Origin: Nevskia ramosa DSM 11499 | GTDB lineage: Bacteria; Pseudomonadota; Gammaproteobacteria; Nevskiales; Nevskiaceae | Assembly: GCF_000420645.1 (NCBI RefSeq) | Contig: NZ_ATVI01000005.1 | Location: 1,224,357 to 1,288,356 of the forward strand | Direction of reading: 5' to 3' | Length of the DNA: 64,000 nt | Part shown: positions 33,249-41,761 of the stretch, piece after piece | Layout: every line of letters starts with the position of its first letter | Position numbering within the stretch: the first letter of the stretch is position 1 | Translations under genes and position numbers: made by a program | Notes under the pieces: generated by a model | Told to the model about the DNA's origin: nothing | Database searches by the model: none | The model's input: the letters and a program-made list of their open reading frames with translations, nothing else

Positions 33249-34226
33249 ATGACGCCTCGTTCTCCACTCACCATCGGCTTCTTCCTCACGGCCGATTTCG
33301 TCCTGCTGGACTTGAGCGGCGCGCTGGAGCCGTTCTATCTCGCCAACGTCGTCGACGGCGAGCGATACCGCCTGCGCGTGCTTTCCAATGCCGGCGGACT
33401 GATCAGAAGCTGCGAAGGGGTATTGCTCGACAGCGAACCCGTGACGCTCGATGGTCTCGACACCCTGTTCGTGATCGGCGGCGAACGCGCGGCGCTGTAT
33501 GACATCCCGCAGGAGCAGGCCGCCGTGGTTCGCGAGGCTTCAGGCCAGATCCGACGCGTGGCCAGCGTCTGCGTCGGCGCCTTCATCCTCGCCGCTGCCG
33601 GCCTGCTCGACGGACGACGCGCGACAACGCACTGGCGATACGCAGCGGATCTCCAGGTGCGCTATCCGCGGGTAAGAGTCGACGGCGATCGGATCTTCAT
33701 CCGCGACGGTGACGTCTGGACTTCGGCAGGCATCAGTGCAGGTATCGACTTGGCGCTGGCCTTGATCGAAGAAGACCTCGGCAGGGACGTGGCCGCATCC
33801 GTCGCGCGGCATCTGGTGGTCTCGCATCGCCGGGCCGGCGGCCAACTGCAGTATTCATCCTCCCTGCAACTCGACCCCGATTCGGACCGCATTCGCCGCG
33901 TGCTGTCCTTCGTGCGCGAACACCTCGATCAACCTCTGCCCGTCGAAAAGCTGGCCGAGATCGCCAACCTGAGCGTCAGACAGTTCGGCCGCGCCTTCTC
34001 GCGCGCCACCGGCACGACACCGGCCAAGGTGGTCGAACGGCTTCGAGTCGAAGCAGCCAAGCCCAGAGTCGAAGACGGCCGCGAATCCCTGGACGCGATC
34101 GCCCGCTCGGTAGGATTTGCAGATGCCGACCGCATGCGACACGGCTTTCGTCGCGTGCTTGGGCAGACGCCACGAACCCTGCGCCGGGATGCCTTGGTAT
34201 CCGTCGCGACGGATGCCGATGACTGA
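33249..34226 (+). CDS. GlxA-type AraC-family regulator with DJ-1/PfpI domain
   Basis: A 325-residue regulator. The N-terminal PfpI-like domain has C108 in S-V-C-V-G-A-F-I-L-A-A-A-G-L-L and T-T-H-W. The C-terminal AraC double helix-turn-helix has L-A-E-I-A-N-L-S-V-R-Q-F-G-R-A-F and I-A-R-S-V-G-F-A-D-A. It lies head to head with the single-domain DJ-1/PfpI gene, 143 bases apart, which suggests it regulates that gene. Confidence 0.9.
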   Translation: MTPRSPLTIGFFLTADFVLLDLSGALEPFYLANVVDGERYRLRVLSNAGGLIRSCEGVLLDSEPVTLDGLDTLFVIGGERAALYDIPQEQAAVVREASGQIRRVASVCVGAFILAAAGLLDGRRATTHWRYAADLQVRYPRVRVDGDRIFIRDGDVWTSAGISAGIDLALALIEEDLGRDVAASVARHLVVSHRRAGGQLQYSSSLQLDPDSDRIRRVLSFVREHLDQPLPVEKLAEIANLSVRQFGRAFSRATGTTPAKVVERLRVEAAKPRVEDGRESLDAIARSVGFADADRMRHGFRRVLGQTPRTLRRDALVSVATDADD

Positions 34227-34379
34227 CAGCAGGCGCTACTGCGATCCGCTTCGGCTTGTCGCTTCCCGGGCTTTTCGAGGACCGCTCCAGTCAAGCGACT
34301 GGGCCCGCTCAGACAATCCACCGCACGAGCCAATCGCTACGCTCACTCGCATCCTTCCTCAGCTCGCGAGCAAGTTTCC

Positions 34380-34883
34380 ATGGAACAGCAAGCATCCCTC
34401 TACACGCGACTCGGTGGTTACGACGCCATCTACCAGTTCGCAGCCGCCGCGCTCAGGAAAGCGATGGAGCATCCCGTGATCGGGCATATCTGGGATCACA
34501 TGTCCGAATCCACGTTCTTCAAGGAGCACATCAATTTCGTTGATTTCCTGTCCGCGCAGTGGGGCGGCAATGTCATGTATCGGGGCAGGGACATGGTCAC
34601 CGCGCATCGAGGCATGGGCCTCAACGAGGAACACTGGAAGGCGATGTTCGATTGCCTCGAACAGTGCTACGAAGAGTTCGCCTTGCCTCAGGATCTCCGC
34701 GTCGAGATCAATGCGACGTTCGAGAAGTTCAAACCGATGGTCGTCGGCAGCCCTTCCTACAGAGACGTGGTGCGCGCACACCCGGAGTTGGATATCACCA
34801 AGGGCATGGGCAGTGTCGGTGTGATCTGGCCAAGTCGGCCGAACTCATCCTCGACCAAACCGGGCCACTTGTCGGACGACTAG
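34380..34883 (+). CDS. Truncated haemoglobin, group I-like
   Basis: A 167-residue 2-on-2 globin. S-L-Y-T-R-L-G-G-Y-D-A-I is the family opening and H76 in T-A-H-R-G-M-G is the proximal haem ligand. Group I globins typically bind O2 or detoxify NO. The C-terminal 40 residues beyond the globin fold are an uncharacterised extension. It stands alone between a regulator and a convergent protease gene. Confidence 0.87.
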   Translation: MEQQASLYTRLGGYDAIYQFAAAALRKAMEHPVIGHIWDHMSESTFFKEHINFVDFLSAQWGGNVMYRGRDMVTAHRGMGLNEEHWKAMFDCLEQCYEEFALPQDLRVEINATFEKFKPMVVGSPSYRDVVRAHPELDITKGMGSVGVIWPSRPNSSSTKPGHLSDD

Positions 34884-34970
34884 GTCGTGACGCGGGCTGG
34901 GAACGAACTGCGTCCTGAAACATGGGCGCGCGGCCGAGCCGCTGCGGAAAGGCGAACGCCTTCTCCTGCG

Positions 34971-36926
34971 CTACGGGCTGTAGCTCGCGATGATCGCCGC
35001 CGTTGCTGAAACTCCGTTGTCCCAGGCCATTGGCGTGTTCAGCACTTCGATGGTCCGGATGGGCGCATCAGCCGGCACATTGACGACATAGGCATTGAAG
35101 CTGTCGCCGTCATTCGGATTGCTCGCCTCCGGATCGAAATCGCCGCGGCTGGGATGTCCGCCCGCCGGATAGTCGAAGTTGCGGAACGCGCCCTGCAACA
35201 GCACGCGCCGAATCGTGCCGTTGGTGTAACGGACTCGCAGCGTGTAATCGCAGCCGGAATTGCTGCAATACCAACGACCCTCGCCGGAGCCGTTGTAGGG
35301 CGATCGGTAGTGGCGGACCACGATGCGCTGCTCGGGATCTTCGGGATCGATGGTGCGGATCAGATTGCCGGTGAATGCGAGCGGCGGATAGATCTGCGTC
35401 GCGCCAGTCGTGCCGGGCCGGCTGATGGTGAGCGCGATGGCATAGACCGGTACGTCACGCGCGATCGGCAGGCCGCCGTCGAAGCCGTACTGCGCGTTGT
35501 CCGTGGTGGCAGGGGTGACGTTCACCCAGCGGCGATCGATGCCGTCCCACCGCTTGTAGCCGCCTGCGAAACTGGTGTCCCGGACCACGTAACCGCCGTT
35601 GTACGCATGGGCGCCGCTGGCATCCGCCGTGGTCCGACCTTCGAAGTGTCGCTGCATGACGGCGGTGCTGTAATCGGAGAATGTCGCGAAGCGATAGCCA
35701 TTGGCCTGATCGCCCGATCCGCTCTGCATCGGGTCCTGCTTCACGCAGCGGCGCAGCGCATCGATGGCGCGCGGATGGCCGGCGTAGTCGTCGCTCACAC
35801 AGCCCGCGTACGTCTCGGCGGTGACCGGAAGGAACGGCGGGAGGAACTCGCGCCGGCTCGCGTCGTAACCCCAGGCCGAGCCATCGAGGCTGCCCCATTC
35901 GTAGGGGTACTCGCCGTCATCGAAGGCCTCGCCCGCATGCGGCAAGCCCATGGCGTGGCCCTGTTCGTGGATGAAGATGCCGCGATAGACATCGTCACCG
36001 GCGCCGGTATCGCCACCGATCGATCCCAGACCGCCTCCCGAACTGCGGTACTGCCCGGCAGCATTCCGGGCAATCAGCGGCGCGTAGTACTGGAACGCCT
36101 GCGGCGAATCGCCGTTCGCGGCCATCATCTTGCCGAGCAGGTTAAGTACGGCACCCAGCTGAGCGAAGCCCTGTGCTGCAGGCGCGTCGGTGTTGGAGAC
36201 GACTGTGGCCGACGCCGTGCCGCTGGGCGGAATCACCAGCTTCGGCCAGATCACCCGCTGGGCAGGATGGGTATCCACCATCAGCGCCGCCACCGGCCAT
36301 TTTTCGAATATCTCGTTCACGGTGGCGGCATCCGGCTTGGCGGTCTGCGCGAATGGCCGATCGCTGTCATCTGCCCCGAACAGATAGAACGGTAGTACCC
36401 GCACGGTCACGGGCATATCGGCTCCAACCGTCACGCTGCGGTAGGCACTCGGGGTGTAATTGCTCGCGGTGATCCGCAGTTGAAGTCCAGGCTGCAGCCA
36501 CTCGCCGGGCAAGGTCCCGGTTAAACGGTCATTGCTGTAGGCGGGGCCAGCGGCTTCGGTCGGCGGGAGCCGACTCGTTGAATCGAGCGCGATCTCGCCA
36601 AGCTTGCTGCCGCCAAGCCAGCCTTCGATTGCCGGTGCGCGTGCATCGGCCTGAGCAATGCCGACCAGCACCAGCGTCCGGCGCCGGCCGACAAACTCGA
36701 GCGTCTCGTTGACCGGCTCGCCGTCCGTGTTGCTCATCGACCACGTCTTTCCAGCTTCCGGCAATACGTGGGTCTGCCCCAGTTCCAGCGCGCTGAAGGT
36801 CAGCGGCGTGAACGCGGGCGCGGGCGGCGCGGCTTCATCGGAATCGCTTTCGGCACCGCCGCCCCCACAGGCTGAACACACCAGGCAACAGGCGATCAGC
36901 AAAGTCGCATTGAGAGTCGATTTCAT
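34971..36926 (-). CDS. Metzincin-type lipoprotein metalloprotease (M66-like)
   Basis: A 651-residue exported lipoprotein with lipobox C-S-A-C (Cys 20) and a Gly/acid-rich linker. At residues 320-330 it has H-E-Q-G-H-A-M-G-L-P-H, an HExxHxxGxxH metzincin zinc motif, preceded by a glycine-rich strand and Y-R-G-I-F, as in the M66 (StcE/TagA) family. The rest is beta-rich. In StcE this family cuts mucin-type glycoproteins; the substrate here is unknown. The family call is by motif and context only. Confidence 0.75.
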   Translation of the reverse strand: MKSTLNATLLIACCLVCSACGGGGAESDSDEAAPPAPAFTPLTFSALELGQTHVLPEAGKTWSMSNTDGEPVNETLEFVGRRRTLVLVGIAQADARAPAIEGWLGGSKLGEIALDSTSRLPPTEAAGPAYSNDRLTGTLPGEWLQPGLQLRITASNYTPSAYRSVTVGADMPVTVRVLPFYLFGADDSDRPFAQTAKPDAATVNEIFEKWPVAALMVDTHPAQRVIWPKLVIPPSGTASATVVSNTDAPAAQGFAQLGAVLNLLGKMMAANGDSPQAFQYYAPLIARNAAGQYRSSGGGLGSIGGDTGAGDDVYRGIFIHEQGHAMGLPHAGEAFDDGEYPYEWGSLDGSAWGYDASRREFLPPFLPVTAETYAGCVSDDYAGHPRAIDALRRCVKQDPMQSGSGDQANGYRFATFSDYSTAVMQRHFEGRTTADASGAHAYNGGYVVRDTSFAGGYKRWDGIDRRWVNVTPATTDNAQYGFDGGLPIARDVPVYAIALTISRPGTTGATQIYPPLAFTGNLIRTIDPEDPEQRIVVRHYRSPYNGSGEGRWYCSNSGCDYTLRVRYTNGTIRRVLLQGAFRNFDYPAGGHPSRGDFDPEASNPNDGDSFNAYVVNVPADAPIRTIEVLNTPMAWDNGVSATAAIIASYSP

Positions 36927-37050
36927 CAGTCGTATTGGGTGGCTTGGTTCGACGCGACATTCGAATCAATTCCCCGACCTGGATCAGGCGGTATCCGGCG
37001 AATGGTTCCCTCAGCCGCCTGAACGGAAGCCCCGTTCGCTTGATTCGGCG

Positions 37051-37674
37051 CTACTCCACCAGCAGCGGCGGCACCTTCGGATCGAAATCGATCCATCGTC
37101 CGTCGACGATCGAGCCTTCCGTGCATTCGATCTCCGCTCCGCCGTGAGCGCGAAGGATTTCGACGGCTCGACGCTGCTGCTCCATCGTCGGTGCCGAGAC
37201 CGCGATCAGCGTGCCGCTTCTGCGCGGCGAGGGATGTGCGGTTGGTGCGTCGCTTGGTTGTTCTGCCTTGGCATCGTCATGTTCCGCGCCGGCTACGGCA
37301 TCGACGAATGCGCCGAAGCTGGCGCCTACGCCGGCGATAGCGCCGGCAGCAGGTCCGAGTGCCGGTGCCGCAGCAACCACGGCTGCAGCGCCGATGGCAC
37401 CGACCAGGACGCCACTGCTTCCTGTGTCCGCAGCTGCGTGATGCTCCGTGGGGCTCTTCGATCGATCCTGCGAGCTATCGGATTCGGCGGCAGCACCAAC
37501 GGGGAACATCGCCAGCTGATCCTTCGCGAAGCCGGCTTCGTAGAGATCGGCCAGGCCTTCCTGAGCATCGAGCTGGTGCTCGAAATTGCCGGTGATGATG
37601 CCGGTCAAGGCTCCGGGGCTGGTGATGTTGCCGGGAATGGCGCGAGGGCTGCGGTCGATGATCGTATCGGTCAT
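37051..37674 (-). CDS. Stress-protein-like protein with glycine-zipper segment
   Basis: A 207-residue protein with N-terminal G-I-I-T-G-N-F-E and L-Y-E-A-G-F-A-K-D-Q-L, resembling the YflT-type general stress domain. A central Gly/Ala-rich hydrophobic stretch (about 100-135) looks like a glycine zipper that could insert in a membrane. ATG 37674 is used because the longer frame upstream has no family-like sequence. Function not established. Confidence 0.65.
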   Translation of the reverse strand: MTDTIIDRSPRAIPGNITSPGALTGIITGNFEHQLDAQEGLADLYEAGFAKDQLAMFPVGAAAESDSSQDRSKSPTEHHAAADTGSSGVLVGAIGAAAVVAAAPALGPAAGAIAGVGASFGAFVDAVAGAEHDDAKAEQPSDAPTAHPSPRRSGTLIAVSAPTMEQQRRAVEILRAHGGAEIECTEGSIVDGRWIDFDPKVPPLLVE

Positions 37675-37899
37675 GGCTATTCCAGGGTTATGGCTGCAAC
37701 TGGCGCAGCATCCCCCGTGCCCGAGTCCTTTAACGTGACGCTGCAATGCGGAACGACAGGGGCGAAGACAACGGGCACGCCGAATGATATTAATCGCGGC
37801 CGCCGCGGCACTCTGCAGCTCGTCGAGCGCAGCCCGCCAACGCTTTAAGCTCCGTCTCGTTCCAATTTCACACCAACACCAGGAAATATCTGCCAGGCA

Positions 37900-38724
37900 A
37901 TGTCCAGTCATCCTGAGCGACAGATCGACGCGCAAGACACAGCGTCAAGATCTCGTCCGGCGCCCGAGCTTCTCGTTCGCCCCTACACCCAGCCACCGCC
38001 GCCGACCCCGATGGGCCGTTTCCTGCGCGGGCTGGTCAACTCCCTTGAAATCGGCGTGGCTCGCGCTTCGCGCTTGCCGGATCTCGGGGTGTACGAAACC
38101 CGCGATTTCCCGTGGGCCAGCGCGCTGGAAGCCGGGTGGGGCAGCGTTCGCTCGGAACTCGACCAGGTCATGGTGCAACGTGATCGCATGCCGAGCTTTC
38201 ACGAGATCATCAGCGAAGTGTCGACGATCACCACCGACGATCGCTGGAAAACCTTCTTCCTGATCGGCGCCGGAATGGACTGCAGCGGCAATGCCGCGCG
38301 CTGCCCGGAGACGATGAAGCTGTTGCAGGAGGTGCCGGGCATCGTCACCGCCTTCTTCAGCATTCTCGCTCCGGGCAAGCACATCCCGGCGCATCGCGGC
38401 GCCTACAACGGCGTGCTGCGCCTGCATCTTGGTCTGGTGGTGCCGGAGCCACGCGAGCAATGCCGCATTCGCATCGGCGAACGCATCTGCACGTGGCAGG
38501 AAGGCAAGGCGCTGATCTTCGATGACACCTTCAATCACGAAGTCTGGAACGACACCGACGGCTGGCGTGTGGTGCTGTTCATCGACTTCGCACGGCCGCT
38601 GCGCCAGCCCTGGCATTGGCTAAACCGGTTGCTGATCGGCCTGGGTCCGCTGGCGCCGTTCCTGCGCGAAGCGGGCCGCAAGCAGAAGCGCTGGGAGAAG
38701 AAATTCTATTCAGCCGGCGATTAG
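37900..38724 (+). CDS. Aspartyl/asparaginyl beta-hydroxylase-like enzyme (possibly LpxO-type)
   Basis: A 274-residue Fe(II)/2-oxoglutarate dioxygenase-like protein. The core H-I-P-A-H-R-G-A-Y-N-G-V-L-R-L-H-L-G-L and F-N-H-E-V-W-N carry the metal-binding and 2OG-binding residues of the hydroxylase family. Hydrophobic segments are weak or absent. LpxO, which hydroxylates a lipid A acyl chain, belongs here; a role in envelope modification is plausible but unproven. It is transcribed alone. Confidence 0.78.
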   Translation: MSSHPERQIDAQDTASRSRPAPELLVRPYTQPPPPTPMGRFLRGLVNSLEIGVARASRLPDLGVYETRDFPWASALEAGWGSVRSELDQVMVQRDRMPSFHEIISEVSTITTDDRWKTFFLIGAGMDCSGNAARCPETMKLLQEVPGIVTAFFSILAPGKHIPAHRGAYNGVLRLHLGLVVPEPREQCRIRIGERICTWQEGKALIFDDTFNHEVWNDTDGWRVVLFIDFARPLRQPWHWLNRLLIGLGPLAPFLREAGRKQKRWEKKFYSAGD

Positions 38725-38755
38725 GACCCCGTTTCTCGTCGTGATGAACGGTGTC

Positions 38756-40993
38756 CTAACGGCCGGTGCCTTTTCGCTCGTCGATGTCAGCGAACCTGCG
38801 CCGACGGCTCGATCGTCTGCCCAGCCGTAGCGCCAGCAGGCCGAGCATCGATGCCAGGCTCAGTACATCGAAACTGCCGCCGCCGTTGCTGGCCGTTGGC
38901 TCGTCAGGCGTTGTGGGCGTGGGTGGTGGGGGCGTTACAACCGCCGGAGCCGTGAGGGTGTACTGGTCGATCTGACCGGGCGTCGTCGAGCCCGAAGTGA
39001 CGACGTCACTGCGAGTGCCATCCGCGGCAAAGGTGGTCAGGGTCAGCCGGTACGGCCCGGTGCCAGTGCCGCGCAGCTGCACGTTGTAGGTATCCAGCGG
39101 CAGTCCCAAGGTCCAGCCATAGCTGCCGTCCATATGGCGGAAGCCCAGGGAATTGATGCCGCCATCGAGTTCCTGGGTGACGATCAGGCCGTTGCCGGTC
39201 ACCACCCGCTGGCCACGCGAGTTGGTGAGGATCACTTCCACCGGGCTTTCGGTGGTCACCATCACGGCATCGGGGGCGAATGGACAGCTCACGGCTGCGG
39301 GCGCCGGCGCTGCGGAGGCTCCGCCGAACTCGGCGCTGTTGTAGGCGTAGCGGCCTTCGAAGCCGTAGGTGGCATCGGCACCGCCCGTGGCTTCTTCCTG
39401 TGGCCTGCCCGGCGGCGCGCCCGGAAAGTCGCTGGCCTTGGTGCGAAGGTACAAGCCGTCCACAGACGTCGCGAAGTTGAGCGGGATGATCCGGTCAGAA
39501 GCGCCGATCATGCTCACCAGATTCAGCGGCGAAGGAAACGGAGTGCCGTTGATGATGATCCCCGTCTGGCGATAGTTGGTCCCTTTGGGATAGACGACGA
39601 CACCGACATGCCCGGCAGCCAGGCCGCCGGCGCTGTACTGGCCGCTGGTGATGCCGCCGTACGACAGGTTGGCGAATACCTCGGGATGCGCGGCTCGAAT
39701 CGCTTCGAGCCGATTGAAGATGTCGTCCTTGTACTGGTTGCAACCGCCGGAGCGGATGTCGGTCTCGTAGTTGAAATACGGCGTCAGGACGTCCATCGCG
39801 CTGACCGTCGCGGCGTAGGAGCCGCTGCGGAACGGCAGGTCGAGCAGGGCAATGGCCTCGTTGTTGGAGGTGTCGATGTCGTTCGCGGCGCGCACCTGGA
39901 ACTGCACGCTGCGCAGATCCGTCTGCTGCTCGGAGAGCTGGCCGTTCTGCAGGCTGTCGAGGTCAGTCGCGTTGACGACGCGCACCACGAACTCGATGGT
40001 GCTGAAGCTGCCGCTGCCGAGACTGAGTCCCGGGCACTGCACGCTGCCGCCGCGCGAACTGGCAGTGGTGCCCGGAATGCAACGCGTGTCGGAAATGCTT
40101 TCGAGTCTGAGCTGAGGAGGAAGCTGAACGGCCAGTTCCACGTTGTCGACCGTGCCGCCGCCGCGGTTCGACAGGGTCGCGCGGTAGATTGCGGACAGCT
40201 TGCCGTTATCCCAGTCGGCGTTCTGCATTGTTGCCGTGGCGGTGACGTCGACATCGACGTAGTCGCGCAGGTCACCATCGATCGGCACGTAAAGTTCGGC
40301 CGACGCACTGCTGCCAGCAGAACTGTTGCCCCCGGTCTGGGCGACGCCGATCTCCACTCGCAGCTTCACCCAGGTGGGCCCGTAGAGCCCGTCGGGCCGT
40401 CGCGGCCCGGTGAAACTCACTTCGCAGGGCAGCGCACTGGCCGCACGCGAAGACCAGATGGTTTCGGTCTTGGTGAATGGACCGCCATAGATGAAGGTAT
40501 TGAAGTCCGGCGTGTCGCCGCAGGCCACGCGGCCGTCGTAGCCGGTTGAACCGTTCGGGCGGCGGGCAGTGAACAGGGAGCCGAGTCCCTGCGGGTTCCT
40601 GTACAAGGCTTGCGCGCACGGCAGTTCCCGGAACCGTTTGCCATCCTGCAGATCGATGGTCGCGCAACCGACGACGGATGCCGTGGACACGCGCGCAAAG
40701 CATGGCGACGGCGACCAGATGTCAGTGTCCTTGTCCCAGGTGCTGCACAGCGAGTCCGTGGGATTGGTGGTCACGATCACGTTTCCGCCGAACCCGAAGT
40801 GGCCGGCGGCCGAGCCGGAAACCTCGTCGCTCTCGGCCGGGCAGGCGCCGCTCTTCACGCCGCCGACAATCGTGCACGGCGGCAGCGGCAAGTTCGGCGG
40901 CGTGTCTGCGCTGGCCCCGGCAGATATGCAGAGAGCGACCAACGCTGCCGCAGGCAGGCCTAAAGCCCCGATTCGCACATTCGATCGCCACAT
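38756..40993 (-). CDS. Large exported surface protein with GlyGly-CTERM-like sorting tail
   Basis: A 745-residue secreted protein I cannot assign. ATG 40993 has GGGAGAAG upstream and a signal peptide ending near A-S-A-D-T. Near residues 230-370 lies a DUF11-like Ig region (A-T-L-S-N-R-G-G-G-T-V-D-N-V-E-L). The C-terminus has a Pro/Thr-rich spacer, then G-G-G-S-F-D-V-L-S-L, a hydrophobic helix and an Arg-rich tail, the layout of GlyGly-CTERM substrates of rhombosortase. Divergent from the ECF sigma/kinase pair, which may regulate it. Confidence 0.7.
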   Translation of the reverse strand: MWRSNVRIGALGLPAAALVALCISAGASADTPPNLPLPPCTIVGGVKSGACPAESDEVSGSAAGHFGFGGNVIVTTNPTDSLCSTWDKDTDIWSPSPCFARVSTASVVGCATIDLQDGKRFRELPCAQALYRNPQGLGSLFTARRPNGSTGYDGRVACGDTPDFNTFIYGGPFTKTETIWSSRAASALPCEVSFTGPRRPDGLYGPTWVKLRVEIGVAQTGGNSSAGSSASAELYVPIDGDLRDYVDVDVTATATMQNADWDNGKLSAIYRATLSNRGGGTVDNVELAVQLPPQLRLESISDTRCIPGTTASSRGGSVQCPGLSLGSGSFSTIEFVVRVVNATDLDSLQNGQLSEQQTDLRSVQFQVRAANDIDTSNNEAIALLDLPFRSGSYAATVSAMDVLTPYFNYETDIRSGGCNQYKDDIFNRLEAIRAAHPEVFANLSYGGITSGQYSAGGLAAGHVGVVVYPKGTNYRQTGIIINGTPFPSPLNLVSMIGASDRIIPLNFATSVDGLYLRTKASDFPGAPPGRPQEEATGGADATYGFEGRYAYNSAEFGGASAAPAPAAVSCPFAPDAVMVTTESPVEVILTNSRGQRVVTGNGLIVTQELDGGINSLGFRHMDGSYGWTLGLPLDTYNVQLRGTGTGPYRLTLTTFAADGTRSDVVTSGSTTPGQIDQYTLTAPAVVTPPPPTPTTPDEPTASNGGGSFDVLSLASMLGLLALRLGRRSSRRRRFADIDERKGTGR

Positions 40994-41171
40994 CGCCACT
41001 TCTCCCTTACCTGTCAGGAACAGCTCGCTCCTGGTCTTACGCGTCAACTGCGGGAGAAAAGGCTCATCGGGTACGGAAGTAAGTAATCACGCCGGTGATC
41101 AACCCAATGATCGGCCCGTTGATCAGCGGTACCATCGCCAGCCACCGGCAAAGATCGATTGAAGACACGGA

Positions 41172-41759
41172 ATGAGGATGGCCGAACCTGAGCCGCCGGC
41201 GCCGCCGTCGGAGGTGACCGTACTGCTGCAGCAACTCGGCGGTGGCGACGCAAAGGTTGCCAACGAGCTGGCGCGGCTGGTCTACGACGAATTGCATCGG
41301 ATCGCCGATCGCGCCATGCGGGGCGAGCGCCCGGATCACACGCTGCAGCCGACGCTGCTGGTCAGCGATGCCTTTCTGAAGCTGGTGGGCCACCGCGATG
41401 CTCATTGGCAGAACCGGGCTCAGTTCTATGCCGTCGCGGCGCAGGCGATCCGGCGCATCCTCGTCGATCACGCGCGGGCGCGGCAGCGCGTGAAGCGAAA
41501 CTTCGGCCTGCGTGTCACCTTGGATGACTCGATTGCTGAGGCGCCCGAACCGGCGCTCGACGTGCTGGCGATCGACGAAGCGCTGGCCAGGCTGGAGGCC
41601 GCGGCACCTCGCCAGGCGCAGATCGTCGAGCTGCGCTACTTCGGCGGGCTGGATATCGATGCAACCGCCGAGGCGCTGGGCATTTCGCCCGCCACCGTCA
41701 AGCGTGACTGGACCTTTGCCCGCGCCTTCATGCTGCGCGAGCTGCAGGCGAGCCGCTGA
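41172..41759 (+). CDS. ECF-type RNA polymerase sigma factor (TIGR02999-like)
   Basis: A 195-residue extracytoplasmic-function sigma factor. It has an HTH region 4 near the C-terminus (D-A-T-A-E-A-L-G-I-S-P-A-T-V-K-R-D-W) and the E-L-R-Y-F-G-G-L block typical of the group in which the sigma gene precedes a Ser/Thr kinase gene. The kinase GTG start lies 2 bases after its stop. This pairing usually controls a cell-surface or multidomain target; the divergent surface protein is the nearest candidate. Confidence 0.85.
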   Translation: MRMAEPEPPAPPSEVTVLLQQLGGGDAKVANELARLVYDELHRIADRAMRGERPDHTLQPTLLVSDAFLKLVGHRDAHWQNRAQFYAVAAQAIRRILVDHARARQRVKRNFGLRVTLDDSIAEAPEPALDVLAIDEALARLEAAAPRQAQIVELRYFGGLDIDATAEALGISPATVKRDWTFARAFMLRELQASR

Positions 41760-41761
41760 CG

